DNA from: Bacillus sp. FJAT-27225
GTDB taxonomy: Bacteria; Bacillota; Bacilli; Bacillales; Cytobacillaceae
NCBI RefSeq assembly: GCF_001685025.1
Contig: NZ_MAYU01000022.1
Location: 186,001 to 250,000, forward strand
DNA: 64,000 bases
Reading direction: 5' to 3'
The notes beneath the pieces were generated by a model. It was not told the origin of the DNA, made no database searches, and worked only from the letters and a program-made list of their open reading frames with translations. A program made the position numbers and the translations under genes. Shown piece after piece: positions 50,656 to 58,772 of the stretch (the stretch's first letter is position 1; the number at the start of each line of letters is the position of its first letter).

Positions 50656-51302
50656 CTCCTGAAGGCTACATTTTATTACCACTCCAGTCCCTTAATCAGT
50701 CACTTTTCACTAGTAGTACTCTGAGACTCACTAGTCATTCCGCTGAAAAAATTAGTAGTACTCTGAGTAGTACTAGAATGACTATATATCGGAGGCTACA
50801 CTTTATTACTACTGAATGTATATATTGGTAACTTATCACTAGCAATACTCAGAGACTCACTAGTCATTCCACTGAAAAAATTAGCAGTACTCTGAGTAGT
50901 ACTAGAATGACTATATATCGAAGGCTACACTTTATTACTACTTGAATGTATATATTGGTCACTTATCACTAGCAATACTCGGAGACTCACTAGTCATTCC
51001 ACTGAAAAAATTAGTAGTACTCTGAGTAGTACTAGAATGACTATTTATCGGAGGCTACACTTTATTACTACCTGAATGTATATATTGGTCACTTTTCACT
51101 AGCAATACTCAGAGACTCACTAGTCATTCCACTGAAAAAATTAGCAGTACTCTGAGTAGTACTAGAATGACTATATATCGAAGGCTACACTTTATTACTA
51201 CTCAAATGCATTAATCAGTCACTTTTCACTAGCAGCACTCGGAGACTTACTAGTCAATCAACTGAAAAAATTAGCAATACTAAGAGACTCACTACTCATC
51301 CT
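50656..51302. repeat. 130-bp tandem repeat array (about five units)
   Basis: Unit starts marked by CACTAG: 50708, 50837, 50967, 51097 and 51227 (periods 129,130,130,130); a partial unit precedes and the last is truncated. Each unit contains inverted repeat TAGTCATTC / GAATGACTA with 35 nt between arms, and inside it AGTACT-CTGAGT-AGTACT. The invariant middle is CTGAAAAAATTAG. No open frame runs through it. Lies between yjcD and the convergent nitroreductase gene. Confidence 0.9.
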
Positions 51303-51372
51303 TACAAAAAAACCAGCAGTTATCAAAAATCGACATTCTGTAGATAATTCATCCCGAAAATGTTTTGAGCTT

Positions 51373-52221
51373 TTACATCACCCAGCTCGCAATGTACTCC
51401 GTGTGCACATTGGGAACTTCCAACCCAGGATTCACTTTCGCCCAGCTTCCCTTTATCCCGAGCTCTTCGCACGCAAGCTCAAACTGGCACATGGCGATTC
51501 CAATATCAAGCAGCTGCATGTTATAGCCTAGTGACGCGCTATAGTTTGGCGTATATTCAATAAAAAAATGGCATGTTCTCCGGTCATCCGTTACAACAAG
51601 CCTCCACGGCTGTTTGTTGGATGCAGAAGGCCCAAGCCTGACCATTTCAATTGGTGTTTCAAATGAGCCGGCGTTTTCCTGTATCAATGGAATTTCAAAA
51701 CTTGTGTCAAAAAAGAGTTTATCCCATGGCTTTTTGTTATCTGATTTAACAACTGCCCTTACCGCTTTATCAAACAAACGCCGGTTCTCTTTTGGATAGC
51801 CAATTGGTGTAACACAAGGAATGAAAGAGCCTGAAGGAATTGACAGCTCCCGCTCAAATGAGTGTCTAGTGAAAGTCCCGCCCATCCAGCATGTCCCCAA
51901 TCCCAGGCTGCATACATGCAGGACCAATTTATGAAAGCCATATCCAAAATCAATTAGTGAATCTTTTTCATTTGCACAAATTCCAACAAGATAGGCGCGC
52001 GGATTTTTGATAAATCCATATGTTCCAACCTTCAGCCCTTTATCCGTTTCATTGTTGGTTACCCGGACAAATTCTGCCTTGCCTTCTCTGCCTAAAGGAC
52101 CAGCAATGCTCTTATTCCTTCCGAGGTATTCCCGTATACTCTGGACAAGCTCATCCGGCAGCTCATCGGCACTAAATGTCCGGATTGACTTCCTTTTCTG
52201 CATTATTTCAATTTGAGACAC
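51373..52221 (-). CDS. nitroreductase-family protein
   Basis: A 282-residue nitroreductase-fold protein: KRKSIRTFSADELP at the N-terminus (FMN-binding SIRxF), LVLHVCSLGLGTCWMGGTF and, near the C-terminus, MVRLGPSASNKQPWRLVV. The order and the two-part sequence suit the putative TM nitroreductase group (double-length, acting on its own). The GTG at 52221 follows AAGGAG by 7 nt; upstream frame extension would overlap the GNAT gene. Co-directional with the GNAT gene, 11 bp apart. Confidence 0.78.
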   Translation of the reverse strand: MSQIEIMQKRKSIRTFSADELPDELVQSIREYLGRNKSIAGPLGREGKAEFVRVTNNETDKGLKVGTYGFIKNPRAYLVGICANEKDSLIDFGYGFHKLVLHVCSLGLGTCWMGGTFTRHSFERELSIPSGSFIPCVTPIGYPKENRRLFDKAVRAVVKSDNKKPWDKLFFDTSFEIPLIQENAGSFETPIEMVRLGPSASNKQPWRLVVTDDRRTCHFFIEYTPNYSASLGYNMQLLDIGIAMCQFELACEELGIKGSWAKVNPGLEVPNVHTEYIASWVM

Positions 52222-52232
52222 TGGACCACTCC

Positions 52233-52757
52233 TTACTGAATCGAAATCTTCCAAATCATATGATCCTGTCCTTTTCCCCAATAATCCTTTAGCCAATAAT
52301 CAGGGGAACCGAACTTGTTTTTCCAGATAACCTGGGAACTTAGATACCCGCTGTCGAGGCAATATTCATCTATACCTTCCTCCAACAAATGACCAGCCAT
52401 GGCGGCCAGCAGCTTATTTCCTATCCCCTTGCCCTGATAATCGGGATGAACAAAAATGGTTCCGACCTCAACCAGCTCCTGTAATACCCCCTTGGTAAGT
52501 TCATTAATCAAACTGCTTGCAGGGCCACATTCAATTGAACCAAGAATCATTCCGTTCTCTGAAGCAACCAGGAAGTAACGTTCAGCTCCCCCACTTGCAA
52601 AATCCTCTTTAAGATACTTCTTCTTAGTGTCTATTTCTTCCTCCATATCGTACACAAGTTCACTAATGCCATTTTTCTCAAACGTATCGGTTATAACCGC
52701 CTTGAAGAAGCGGTACAATTTCTCCCTATCAGCCAATATCGGCCTTTTAATTTCCAA
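52233..52757 (-). CDS. GNAT-family N-acetyltransferase
   Basis: A 174-residue GNAT protein with motif A VGTIFVHPDYQGKGIGNKLLAAM. The frame is open far upstream, but TTG at 52757 lies 8 nt after GGAGGGGAGG and starts the domain sensibly with LEIKRPILADREKL; the upstream extension would include an intergenic hairpin. Upstream of, and probably cotranscribed with, the nitroreductase gene. Substrate unknown. Confidence 0.75.
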   Translation of the reverse strand: MEIKRPILADREKLYRFFKAVITDTFEKNGISELVYDMEEEIDTKKKYLKEDFASGGAERYFLVASENGMILGSIECGPASSLINELTKGVLQELVEVGTIFVHPDYQGKGIGNKLLAAMAGHLLEEGIDEYCLDSGYLSSQVIWKNKFGSPDYWLKDYWGKGQDHMIWKISIQ

Positions 52758-52907
52758 TTTGACTGCCTCCCCTCCATATAAAAAAGCGCAGCTGCATCGC
52801 AGTGCGCCATTTATATGATCACTTTTATTATACCAGGAATATCCAATTATTATCAGCCTTTTTCTTTTAAAAATTTCTGATAGCGTTGATTGAAAGGGGG
52901 CTGCGGA

Positions 52908-53423
52908 ATGATTGATTATCGTATTGTACAAACTGAAGGGTTTACTGAAAAAATAGGGGAACTTGTATCCATGCTCAGCCATACTAGGGATGTTACTTTG
53001 GCTGATTTAGAAGGTTTATCAAAGGAAGAGCTAGACTATTTGCCGAGCCCGGGGGGCAATTCTATTGGGGCACTGCTGCTTCATATAGCGGCTATTGAGG
53101 TTGCTTATCAGGTCATTACCTTTGAAAACAGGGACTTGAACGAACAGGAATTGCAAATATGGGGAGCTGCGCTCGACCTTGGGGAACAAGCGCGTGAAAC
53201 GATTAAAGGAAAACCGCTAGACTATTATCTGGAGGTGCTTTCCGATGTTCGGACCAAAAGCCTTGCACTTCTTTCCGTTTGCAAGGACAGCTGGCTTTTT
53301 GAGGAGGGCAAATGGGAGAATGGTGTAAGATACAACAATTACTGGCGCTGGTTCCATGTCATGGAGGATGAGCTGAACCACCGGGGCCAGATTAGAAGCA
53401 TCAAACGACTGCAGACAAAATGA
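52908..53423 (+). CDS. DinB-family protein
   Basis: A 171-residue four-helix-bundle DinB/DUF664-type protein. Likely metal-binding histidines: His in ALLLHIAAIE (about residue 58), and the HVMEDELNHRGQI pair near 151-159. AAAGGGGG precedes the ATG. Related Bacillus proteins include thiol-S-transferase-like BstA (YfiT), but bacillithiol use is not shown here. Convergent with spoVIF. Confidence 0.78.
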   Translation: MIDYRIVQTEGFTEKIGELVSMLSHTRDVTLADLEGLSKEELDYLPSPGGNSIGALLLHIAAIEVAYQVITFENRDLNEQELQIWGAALDLGEQARETIKGKPLDYYLEVLSDVRTKSLALLSVCKDSWLFEEGKWENGVRYNNYWRWFHVMEDELNHRGQIRSIKRLQTK

Positions 53424-53429
53424 AAGAAT

Positions 53430-53462
53430 CCGGCCTTGGGGGAGTCGAGGCCGGATTCTTTC
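53430..53462. terminator. terminator between the DinB gene and spoVIF
   Basis: AATCCGGCCT / AGGCCGGATT stem with a G-rich loop, followed by CTTTCC. Confidence 0.75.
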
Positions 53463-53717
53463 CTATTTTTTATTCAGCATATTCGAGATCGTATTAAAAT
53501 CGAGTTGTTTCCCATCCTTAATAATTGATTGGACGATTTTATCCTCTGTTTCCCGGTTCACTGGTTTATTAGCAATTTTGGAAACCCGCTGGATGACACT
53601 GCGAACAGTTCGTTCATCCTGGAAATTTGCATTTTGCAGGGACGCGGCAAGGTCGAAGATATCCTTCATGTTCACGCCGGTCTTTTTTTCAAGGTTTTTG
53701 AAAAATCCGTTATCCAT
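53463..53717 (-). CDS. spoVIF: stage VI sporulation protein SpoVIF (YjcC)
   Basis: An 84-residue protein: MDNGFFKNLEKKTGVNMKDIFDLAASLQNAN... matches SpoVIF (YjcC) in size and the DERTVRSVIQRVSKIANKPV segment. In B. subtilis SpoVIF is a SigK-dependent mother-cell protein needed for late coat assembly through GerE. Position beside yjcZ and near coat genes agrees. AGGAG precedes the ATG by about 12 nt. Confidence 0.85.
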   Translation of the reverse strand: MDNGFFKNLEKKTGVNMKDIFDLAASLQNANFQDERTVRSVIQRVSKIANKPVNRETEDKIVQSIIKDGKQLDFNTISNMLNKK

Positions 53718-53795
53718 TCAATTGTCACGCTCCTTCATAGGCTACTCTTATCATATGAAGGCAATATGAAATGGTGAAAAATACTTTAAAAGAAA

Positions 53796-53832
53796 ATGGC
53801 CTGGAGGGAACGTCCCACCAGGCCATTTCTTT
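53796..53832 (-). terminator. terminator of yjcZ-like gene
   Basis: AATGGCCTGG / CCAGGCCATT stem with an inner GGGA...TCCC pair, followed on the minus strand by TTTTCTTTT. Confidence 0.8.
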
Positions 53833-53836
53833 ATTC

Positions 53837-53971
53837 TTAATAGAAGCTAGCTCCAACGATAATCAAAAGGATGAACAATACTACGATTAACACAAACGTT
53901 GAACCGTAGCCGCCACCGCCGTAGCCGCCACCGCCGTAGCCGCCATATCCGTAACCGCCGCCACACCACAT
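53837..53971 (-). CDS. YjcZ-family sporulation protein
   Basis: A 44-residue protein: [19 protein letters not shown]... (Gly/Tyr repeat, one Cys) followed by a membrane segment [20 protein letters not shown]. This is the YjcZ/YhjR-type small sporulation family. It is a short gene that simple length cutoffs miss. Gene order next to spoVIF matches B. subtilis. Function unknown; likely inserted in a spore membrane. Confidence 0.9.
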   Translation of the reverse strand: MWCGGGYGYGGYGGGGYGGGGYGSTFVLIVVLFILLIIVGASFY

Positions 53972-54062
53972 AGGTTTGTCACCTCACTTTTCTGCTTTCA
54001 CCACTACTGTATGTAAAAAGCTGAAAAGTGTATAGGTTTGTACCTATTTAGAAAGATTTCAA

Positions 54063-54419
54063 TTAGCCTTTGGGCTTGAATAGAAGTGCGCCAATAAAAC
54101 CGAAAACAATCGCAGCTGAAATGCCCGAACTTGTTACCTCAAACATGCCTGTCAATACGCCGACAAGCCCGTGCTGTTCAGCTTCCTGCATCGCTCCATG
54201 GACAAGTGAATTGCCAAAGCTCGTAATGGGTACAGACGCACCTGCACCGGCGAAATCCATAAACGGTTCGTATAGGCCGAAACCATCAAGAATTGCCCCC
54301 AATACAACCAACGTACAAAGCATATGCCCAGGGGTTACCCTTCCTATATCAAGGATTAGCTGGCCGACTACACATAAAAGCCCCCCTACAACAAAAGCCC
54401 AAAAGAACATCGCCAGCAT
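54063..54419 (-). CDS. spoVAE: SpoVAEb-like stage V sporulation membrane protein
   Basis: A 118-residue membrane protein with the SpoVAE pattern ([58 protein letters not shown] with four helices). SpoVA proteins move dipicolinic acid into the forespore and out at germination. Last gene of lipoprotein-spoVAC-spoVAD-spoVAEb; it starts 2 nt after spoVAD stops. Confidence 0.9.
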   Translation of the reverse strand: MLAMFFWAFVVGGLLCVVGQLILDIGRVTPGHMLCTLVVLGAILDGFGLYEPFMDFAGAGASVPITSFGNSLVHGAMQEAEQHGLVGVLTGMFEVTSSGISAAIVFGFIGALLFKPKG

Positions 54420-54421
54420 CG

Positions 54422-55444
54422 TTATTCCCTCCCGTCCATCTCAATTGAAACTGCATGTGCTATACATGGAATCGACTCTTTCTGCTGAAAGGTCAATGGC
54501 GACAGCAAGGCTCCAGTCGCAACAACGAGAATGCGTCTGTATGTTCCTTTTTTCATTTCATTCAAAAGATGGCCATACACAACTGTCGCTGAACAGCCTG
54601 CGCCGCTCCCTCCTGCCTGGACTGGCTGGTCTTCTTTATAAATCATCAACCCGCAATCCCTGAACTTTTCCTCTTCAAGCTTAATGCCTTTTTCGGAAAG
54701 AAGATCCATTGCGGCACTTCTGCCTACTTTGGCTAGATCCCCTGTAACAATCAAGTCATAGTAAGACGGATCGAGTCCTGTATCCTCAAAATGAGCTTTT
54801 ATTGTGTCAGCAGCTGCGGGAGCCATGGCCCCGCCCATATTGAATGGATCGGATAGCCCCATATCGACAACTTTGCCGATAGTTGCCGAGGTTACAACTG
54901 GCAGCTCGCCTTTGCTTTGATTTTTTTGCAAAAGTGCCATGCCCGACCCGGTTATGGTCCACTGGGCTGTCGGAGGTTTCTGTCCGCCATATTCGGTCGG
55001 ATACCTGAATTGCTTTTCCACAGCAGCATTGTGGCTTGTTGCACCGGTCAGTATGTACTCCGCTCCGCCATGATTCACAATGAAAGCTGAAAGCGCAAGG
55101 CCTTCCATTGACGTCGAGCATGCACCAAACAGCCCAAAGTATGGAATTTGGGCCGTCCTGGCCGCAAAGCTTGTCGGTGTAATCTGGTTTATCAGATCTC
55201 CCGCCAATAAAAATTGGACCTCGCTGCCATGGACATCCCCCTTTTTCAATGCAATGTCTATAGCCTTGTCCATTAAGAGCCGATGTGCTTTTTCATAAGA
55301 GTCCTCACCCATCCACAAATCTTCATGGAGGATATCAAAGTCTGCAGCCAGATTGCCTGCTGCCTCAAATGGGCCCCCTGTTACACCTGTCGAACGGATT
55401 TCAGGGCGATTATCAAAAATCCATGTCCGTCTGCCTCTTAGCAT
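54422..55444 (-). CDS. spoVAD: stage V sporulation protein SpoVAD
   Basis: A 340-residue thiolase-fold protein with SpoVAD signatures: [16 protein letters not shown] (the thiolase active-site region), [29 protein letters not shown] and [16 protein letters not shown]. In B. subtilis SpoVAD binds dipicolinic acid. ATG overlaps the spoVAC stop (TGATG), which indicates translational coupling; an earlier in-frame start is less likely. Confidence 0.92.
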   Translation of the reverse strand: MLRGRRTWIFDNRPEIRSTGVTGGPFEAAGNLAADFDILHEDLWMGEDSYEKAHRLLMDKAIDIALKKGDVHGSEVQFLLAGDLINQITPTSFAARTAQIPYFGLFGACSTSMEGLALSAFIVNHGGAEYILTGATSHNAAVEKQFRYPTEYGGQKPPTAQWTITGSGMALLQKNQSKGELPVVTSATIGKVVDMGLSDPFNMGGAMAPAAADTIKAHFEDTGLDPSYYDLIVTGDLAKVGRSAAMDLLSEKGIKLEEEKFRDCGLMIYKEDQPVQAGGSGAGCSATVVYGHLLNEMKKGTYRRILVVATGALLSPLTFQQKESIPCIAHAVSIEMDGRE

Positions 55445-55917
55445 CAAATAACCCCCCACATAATCAGCAAGGTTTTAATCAATGCAACTACAAATGCCGA
55501 AAACACACCAAATAAAATAACCGACCCGGCGAGCTTGAACATGTTGCCGCCAACACCCAGAACCCAGCCCTCTGTCCTGTGTTCGATCGCAGCCGAAATC
55601 ACGGCATTCCCAAACCCAGTGACAGGCACCGCACTCCCGGCTCCTGCATATTGGCCTAGATGGTCGTAAACCCCAAAGCCTGTTAGGAGCATCGATAGAA
55701 ATACCATTGTTGCGACTGTTGGGTTGCTTGCTGTTTGTTCCGTAAAATTAAAAAAATAAATATAAAAATAGGTAAAAGCCTGCCCGATAAGACAGATTGT
55801 ACCCCCTACCCAAAATGCTTTGATACAGTTTTTAAAAACTGGCCTTCTCAGCTCATGCTTTTTTTGAAGTTGGCCATATTGTTCCTGTTCTGCAGTCTTC
55901 TTTTTCCCGGCCATCAT
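55444..55917 (-). CDS. spoVAC: stage V sporulation protein SpoVAC
   Basis: A 157-residue membrane protein with a basic N-terminus (MMAGKKKTAEQEQY) and four helices; AGAGSAVPVTGFGNAVISAAIEHRTEG and GGTICLIGQAFTYFY match SpoVAC. B. subtilis SpoVAC is a mechanosensitive channel. Stop overlaps the spoVAD start. GAGGAACC precedes the ATG. Confidence 0.92.
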   Translation of the reverse strand: MMAGKKKTAEQEQYGQLQKKHELRRPVFKNCIKAFWVGGTICLIGQAFTYFYIYFFNFTEQTASNPTVATMVFLSMLLTGFGVYDHLGQYAGAGSAVPVTGFGNAVISAAIEHRTEGWVLGVGGNMFKLAGSVILFGVFSAFVVALIKTLLIMWGVI

Positions 55918-55926
55918 GGTTCCTCC

Positions 55927-56385
55927 TCACGTTTTCTCTTTTTGGAGCTTGACGATCTCCTGAAGCCGTTTTTCAGCCTCTTTGCCGTTATAGTTTCCGT
56001 TTTTAATTTTTTCTTGTAGCCTGGTTGCCTCAAGGAAGATTTTATAATCACTTGAAACTGTAAATTTTTCCTTTGGGAACTTTTTTTCAAGCCTGGTGGT
56101 CAGTTTTTTTTCAATGTTTTTCATTCTGAATCGCTGCAAATGTCTGACCTTATAGGCAACAAGGAACTCCTTTTTGCCTTTGATTACAGCAACGTCGTAA
56201 AGCTCCGGCAGGGACTCAACTTCCTTTTCAACTTTCTCCTCAGAGACTCTTGAACCATTGTCCTCAGTATGTACAGGCTCTGGATTTGTCCTATTCATCA
56301 GGGCAAGATTGCTGCTTCCTTCATTTTGGCCGCAGCCAGCCAGAAGCATGGTAAAACCTACAATTAGAATGACTGATTTTTTCAT
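55927..56385 (-). CDS. YhcN/YlaJ-family sporulation lipoprotein
   Basis: A 152-residue lipoprotein with signal peptide and lipobox LAGC (Cys18), then a domain with VESLPELYDVAVIKGKKEFLVAYKVRHL and a charged C-terminal helix. YhcN/YlaJ lipoproteins accompany SpoVAC/AD/AEb in spoVA2-type operons, where they are found in high-heat-resistant spores. Ten nt separate it from spoVAC. Likely inner spore membrane. Confidence 0.85.
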   Translation of the reverse strand: MKKSVILIVGFTMLLAGCGQNEGSSNLALMNRTNPEPVHTEDNGSRVSEEKVEKEVESLPELYDVAVIKGKKEFLVAYKVRHLQRFRMKNIEKKLTTRLEKKFPKEKFTVSSDYKIFLEATRLQEKIKNGNYNGKEAEKRLQEIVKLQKEKT

Positions 56386-56566
56386 TGTCCATACCCTTCC
56401 TGCAAATTTCCATTTGTTTTTTTATTGTTTGCACGAAGGGGGTTTTTATGCTCTTCAGCTTGAAAAGAGAATAACCAGTAGAAGAAAGAAAACGATTTGG
56501 TTTAAGGAACATCCGGAATTTATTCGTATATTTTGTGTCAGGGTTTGTTTTTACTTTCCTATTAAC

Positions 56567-56600
56567 AAAAAAAGAAGCTAGCCAAACGGCAGCTTCCTTA
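56567..56600 (-). terminator. terminator of the small basic Cys/Gly gene
   Basis: GAAGCT(A)GCC / GGCAGCTTC hairpin; on the minus strand a run of Ts follows. Confidence 0.75.
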
Positions 56601-56741
56601 CTATGCTCCATATCCCCGCTTGCGGCGTTTTCTTCTTCCGCCGCCGCATCCGCAGCCTCTTCTTTTCTTTTCTACAGGTTTATGGGCCTGCTGTTCGGAG
56701 TACTGTTGCCCCTCACGATGCTGATTGTTTTCTGTGGCCAT
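56601..56741 (-). CDS. 46-residue basic Gly/Cys protein near coat genes
   Basis: MATENNQHREGQQYSEQQAHKPV... with a polar Gln-rich N-terminus followed by EKKRRGCGCGGGRRKRRKRGYGA, highly basic with two cysteines. GGAGAATT lies just before the ATG. Composition recalls small coat-associated proteins, and it sits between the DUF1360 and SpoVA genes, but I know no family. Too short for usual length filters. Confidence 0.6.
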   Translation of the reverse strand: MATENNQHREGQQYSEQQAHKPVEKKRRGCGCGGGRRKRRKRGYGA

Positions 56742-56807
56742 GTCCAATTCTCCTTTGCTTTATGCTTCTCAAGGTTACTATATGTGCAAGGAGAAGAGTT
56801 GCACAGT

Positions 56808-57152
56808 TCAGTCGCCCAGCAACCTGCCTATTATTGTTTCAATGATGCCACTAATGGCTGCTACGGCAAAAATTACAATAACGGCAATCCCTGCTTTAGG
56901 CAAAAAAACATAAGAGGCGAGCAGCCCGGCACTCACCCAGACCCCCGTGCACCAATAGCAGCTTAGCAGCTTTCCTATCCAGCTTCGGATCGGGCCTTTC
57001 CTTGGTACACTATACACCTCGTCTCCTTCTATTACTTCTTCAATGAACGGGGCGCGAATAAATTCGGCAATTTTGTCAAAAACAAGCAGTCTTGTCAGCC
57101 GAAAGGAAGCGAGCCCAATAATAAGCAGGATGTTTAATGTAAAATTCCCCAT
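56808..57152 (-). CDS. yjcA: DUF1360 membrane protein (YjcA-like)
   Basis: A 114-residue membrane protein with about two to three helices and the family pattern GLASFRLTRLLVFDKIAEFIRAPF, SWIGKLLSCYWCTGVWVS and a C-terminal hydrophobic stretch. B. subtilis YjcA belongs to this family and is linked to sporulation. Divergent from cotZ/cotY-like gene. Start at 57152 (AAGGAG 9 nt upstream). Confidence 0.85.
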   Translation of the reverse strand: MGNFTLNILLIIGLASFRLTRLLVFDKIAEFIRAPFIEEVIEGDEVYSVPRKGPIRSWIGKLLSCYWCTGVWVSAGLLASYVFLPKAGIAVIVIFAVAAISGIIETIIGRLLGD

Positions 57153-57296
57153 TTTCATATTCTCCTTTACATTTGTCCAATAGGCTTGTATTCCTAATGA
57201 AAATAACTAAAATTGGGCTGTTTGCCCATCCCATATGACTCCTCCATACATACTCTGATAATGCAAATAATTATTTACCTAGAAGGAGGATAATCC

Positions 57297-57806
57297 ATGA
57301 GTTGTGGTTCAGAGTTCTTCACAAGCAATTGCGTGTGTGATACCCTGCTCGCAATCGTGAAGGCCCAGGAGAAAGTAAGTCCAATTATGGAAGATAACGA
57401 TTGTGAATTTGGCTGCGAAAGGGCAATTCAAGAGTTGGTGGGCGGAGTTCAGAACAATGCTCCAATGAATGACACAATACCGGTCATTCTGATTTGCAAA
57501 AGCACATGTGAGCCATTCAAAGGTGTCGGCGTTAAAAGGAGCGGCAATCAACATAAGCCGTTTAAAGTTGTAACTGGCTGTATTTTCAGAGTTGTAGACG
57601 TAGATCCAGAAACCTGCTGTGCGACCCTTGAAATTTTAGTAAAGGATGGTTCCCACGGTTCAGGTTCGGGCGATTCGGAAGATACATTTGACTGTGTAAA
57701 AGACCTTGAGAAAGCGCATGAGCTTAAACCTACAGGGGTGTGCATTACAATTGACCTTAATTGCTTCTGCGGAGTATCTTGTATCTTCCCACAAAATTTA
57801 TTCTAA
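57297..57806 (+). CDS. cotZ: spore coat protein CotZ/CotY family
   Basis: A 169-residue cysteine-rich protein (at least 14 Cys): MSCGSEFFTSNCVCDTL..., ILICKSTCEPFKGVGVKRSG and the C-terminal CITIDLNCFCGVSCIFPQ. This matches CotY/CotZ, which form disulfide-crosslinked crystalline layers of the spore crust. Either paralogue is possible; only one copy is present. GAAGGAGG precedes the ATG. A SigK-type CATACATACT box may lie at about 57246-57255. Confidence 0.9.
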   Translation: MSCGSEFFTSNCVCDTLLAIVKAQEKVSPIMEDNDCEFGCERAIQELVGGVQNNAPMNDTIPVILICKSTCEPFKGVGVKRSGNQHKPFKVVTGCIFRVVDVDPETCCATLEILVKDGSHGSGSGDSEDTFDCVKDLEKAHELKPTGVCITIDLNCFCGVSCIFPQNLF

Positions 57807-57816
57807 CAAGTGCGCA

Positions 57817-57850
57817 GACTGTTTCACTTTATGAAACAGTCTTTTTTTGG
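57817..57850 (+). terminator. terminator after the cotZ-like gene
   Basis: AGACTGTTTC / GAAACAGTCT hairpin followed by seven Ts. Confidence 0.88.
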
Positions 57851-57930
57851 TTTTAATTCGGTTTGTTCTTTCTTACTTTATGATGAATGACTTTAGTTCT
57901 GACCTTTGCTGGCACAAAAATTTAAACAGG

Positions 57931-57957
57931 GAGCTGCAATGGGCAGCTCCCTGTTAT
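57931..57957 (-). terminator. terminator of the cotO gene
   Basis: AACAGGGAGCTGC / GCAGCTCCCTGTT hairpin with an AATG-type loop; TTTAAATTTTTG follows on the minus strand. Confidence 0.82.
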
Positions 57958-58628
57958 TAATCCAAAACTTTTATTGAAGTGATATCATCGATCGTAATCG
58001 TCTTATATTTTTCATCCATTTTCACGAGCAATTCCCTATTACGTTTGCGGTGAACTTCGAAAATCATTTTTTGGCCGCCTACAACGGCTTCGGCCAATGG
58101 CTTCTTTAGAAATATTGGATACCTGGATAAACGGGTGACAGTCTGCCAAATTTCCCTTGTCTCTTCATCCCCGGCTTCTAACGGATTTGTTGTTGGCTGT
58201 TCTGAACTTAATACGGGCAAATCCACTTGGTTTCTGTTCGCTTCTTCAAATTGCTTCATAAATTTTTCCACTAAGCTTTGGTTTACTGGATGTGCTGATT
58301 GTTCTTCCTGAGTAGGAATCTCTTCTATTAAGCCATTGCCAGGTTGCAGTTCGGGTTCTTCCAGGATCCTATCTTTTGTTTCGCTCTGCTGTAATTCAGT
58401 TTCTCTTTTAACCGGTTTCTTCAGTGGGCGTTGCTCTTCTAGTTGGTCTTTATCCTCGATTATCTTTTCTGGAATGATTGTTTGCATCTCATTTGAATCT
58501 GTTTTTGGTACTTCCTTCAATTCCAACTGTTTTCTCCATATGAACCTGTCCTGCATGTTTGTATTTACAGTCGTAAACTCCGGTTGAATAATATAAAGCA
58601 GCGGCTTGGCTATTATTTTTCTTTCCAT
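57957..58628 (-). CDS. cotO: spore coat protein CotO
   Basis: A 223-residue protein; the conserved N-terminus RKIIAKPLLYIIQPE and C-terminus RYPIFLKKPLAEAVVGGQKMIFEVHRKRNRELLVKMDEKYKTITIDDITSI flank a charged, variable middle, as in CotO (YjbX) of B. subtilis, a late coat morphogenesis protein. Start at 58628 (GAGGG upstream); an upstream in-frame extension is not CotO-like. Convergent with cotZ. Confidence 0.88.
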   Translation of the reverse strand: MERKIIAKPLLYIIQPEFTTVNTNMQDRFIWRKQLELKEVPKTDSNEMQTIIPEKIIEDKDQLEEQRPLKKPVKRETELQQSETKDRILEEPELQPGNGLIEEIPTQEEQSAHPVNQSLVEKFMKQFEEANRNQVDLPVLSSEQPTTNPLEAGDEETREIWQTVTRLSRYPIFLKKPLAEAVVGGQKMIFEVHRKRNRELLVKMDEKYKTITIDDITSIKVLD

Positions 58629-58727
58629 CCTCATCCCTCGTTTCTTTAATGGGCAAAACTCTACAATCCATGTGTATGCAGGGACAGGCCTGGGCGTTAA
58701 AGGACAATTCATATAGGCATTTTTTCA

Positions 58728-58770
58728 AAAAAAAAGATCCTGCCCAAGTAAAAGAGACAGGATCGATGTT
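58728..58770 (-). terminator. terminator of fabI
   Basis: GATCCTG / CAGGATC hairpin followed on the minus strand by TCTTTTTTTTT. Confidence 0.8.
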
Positions 58771-58772
58771 TA

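Noticed and set aside
50656-51302. CRISPR array
   Set aside because: Repeat period is 130 bp with whole-unit similarity, not 25-40 bp repeats with unique spacers; no cas genes.
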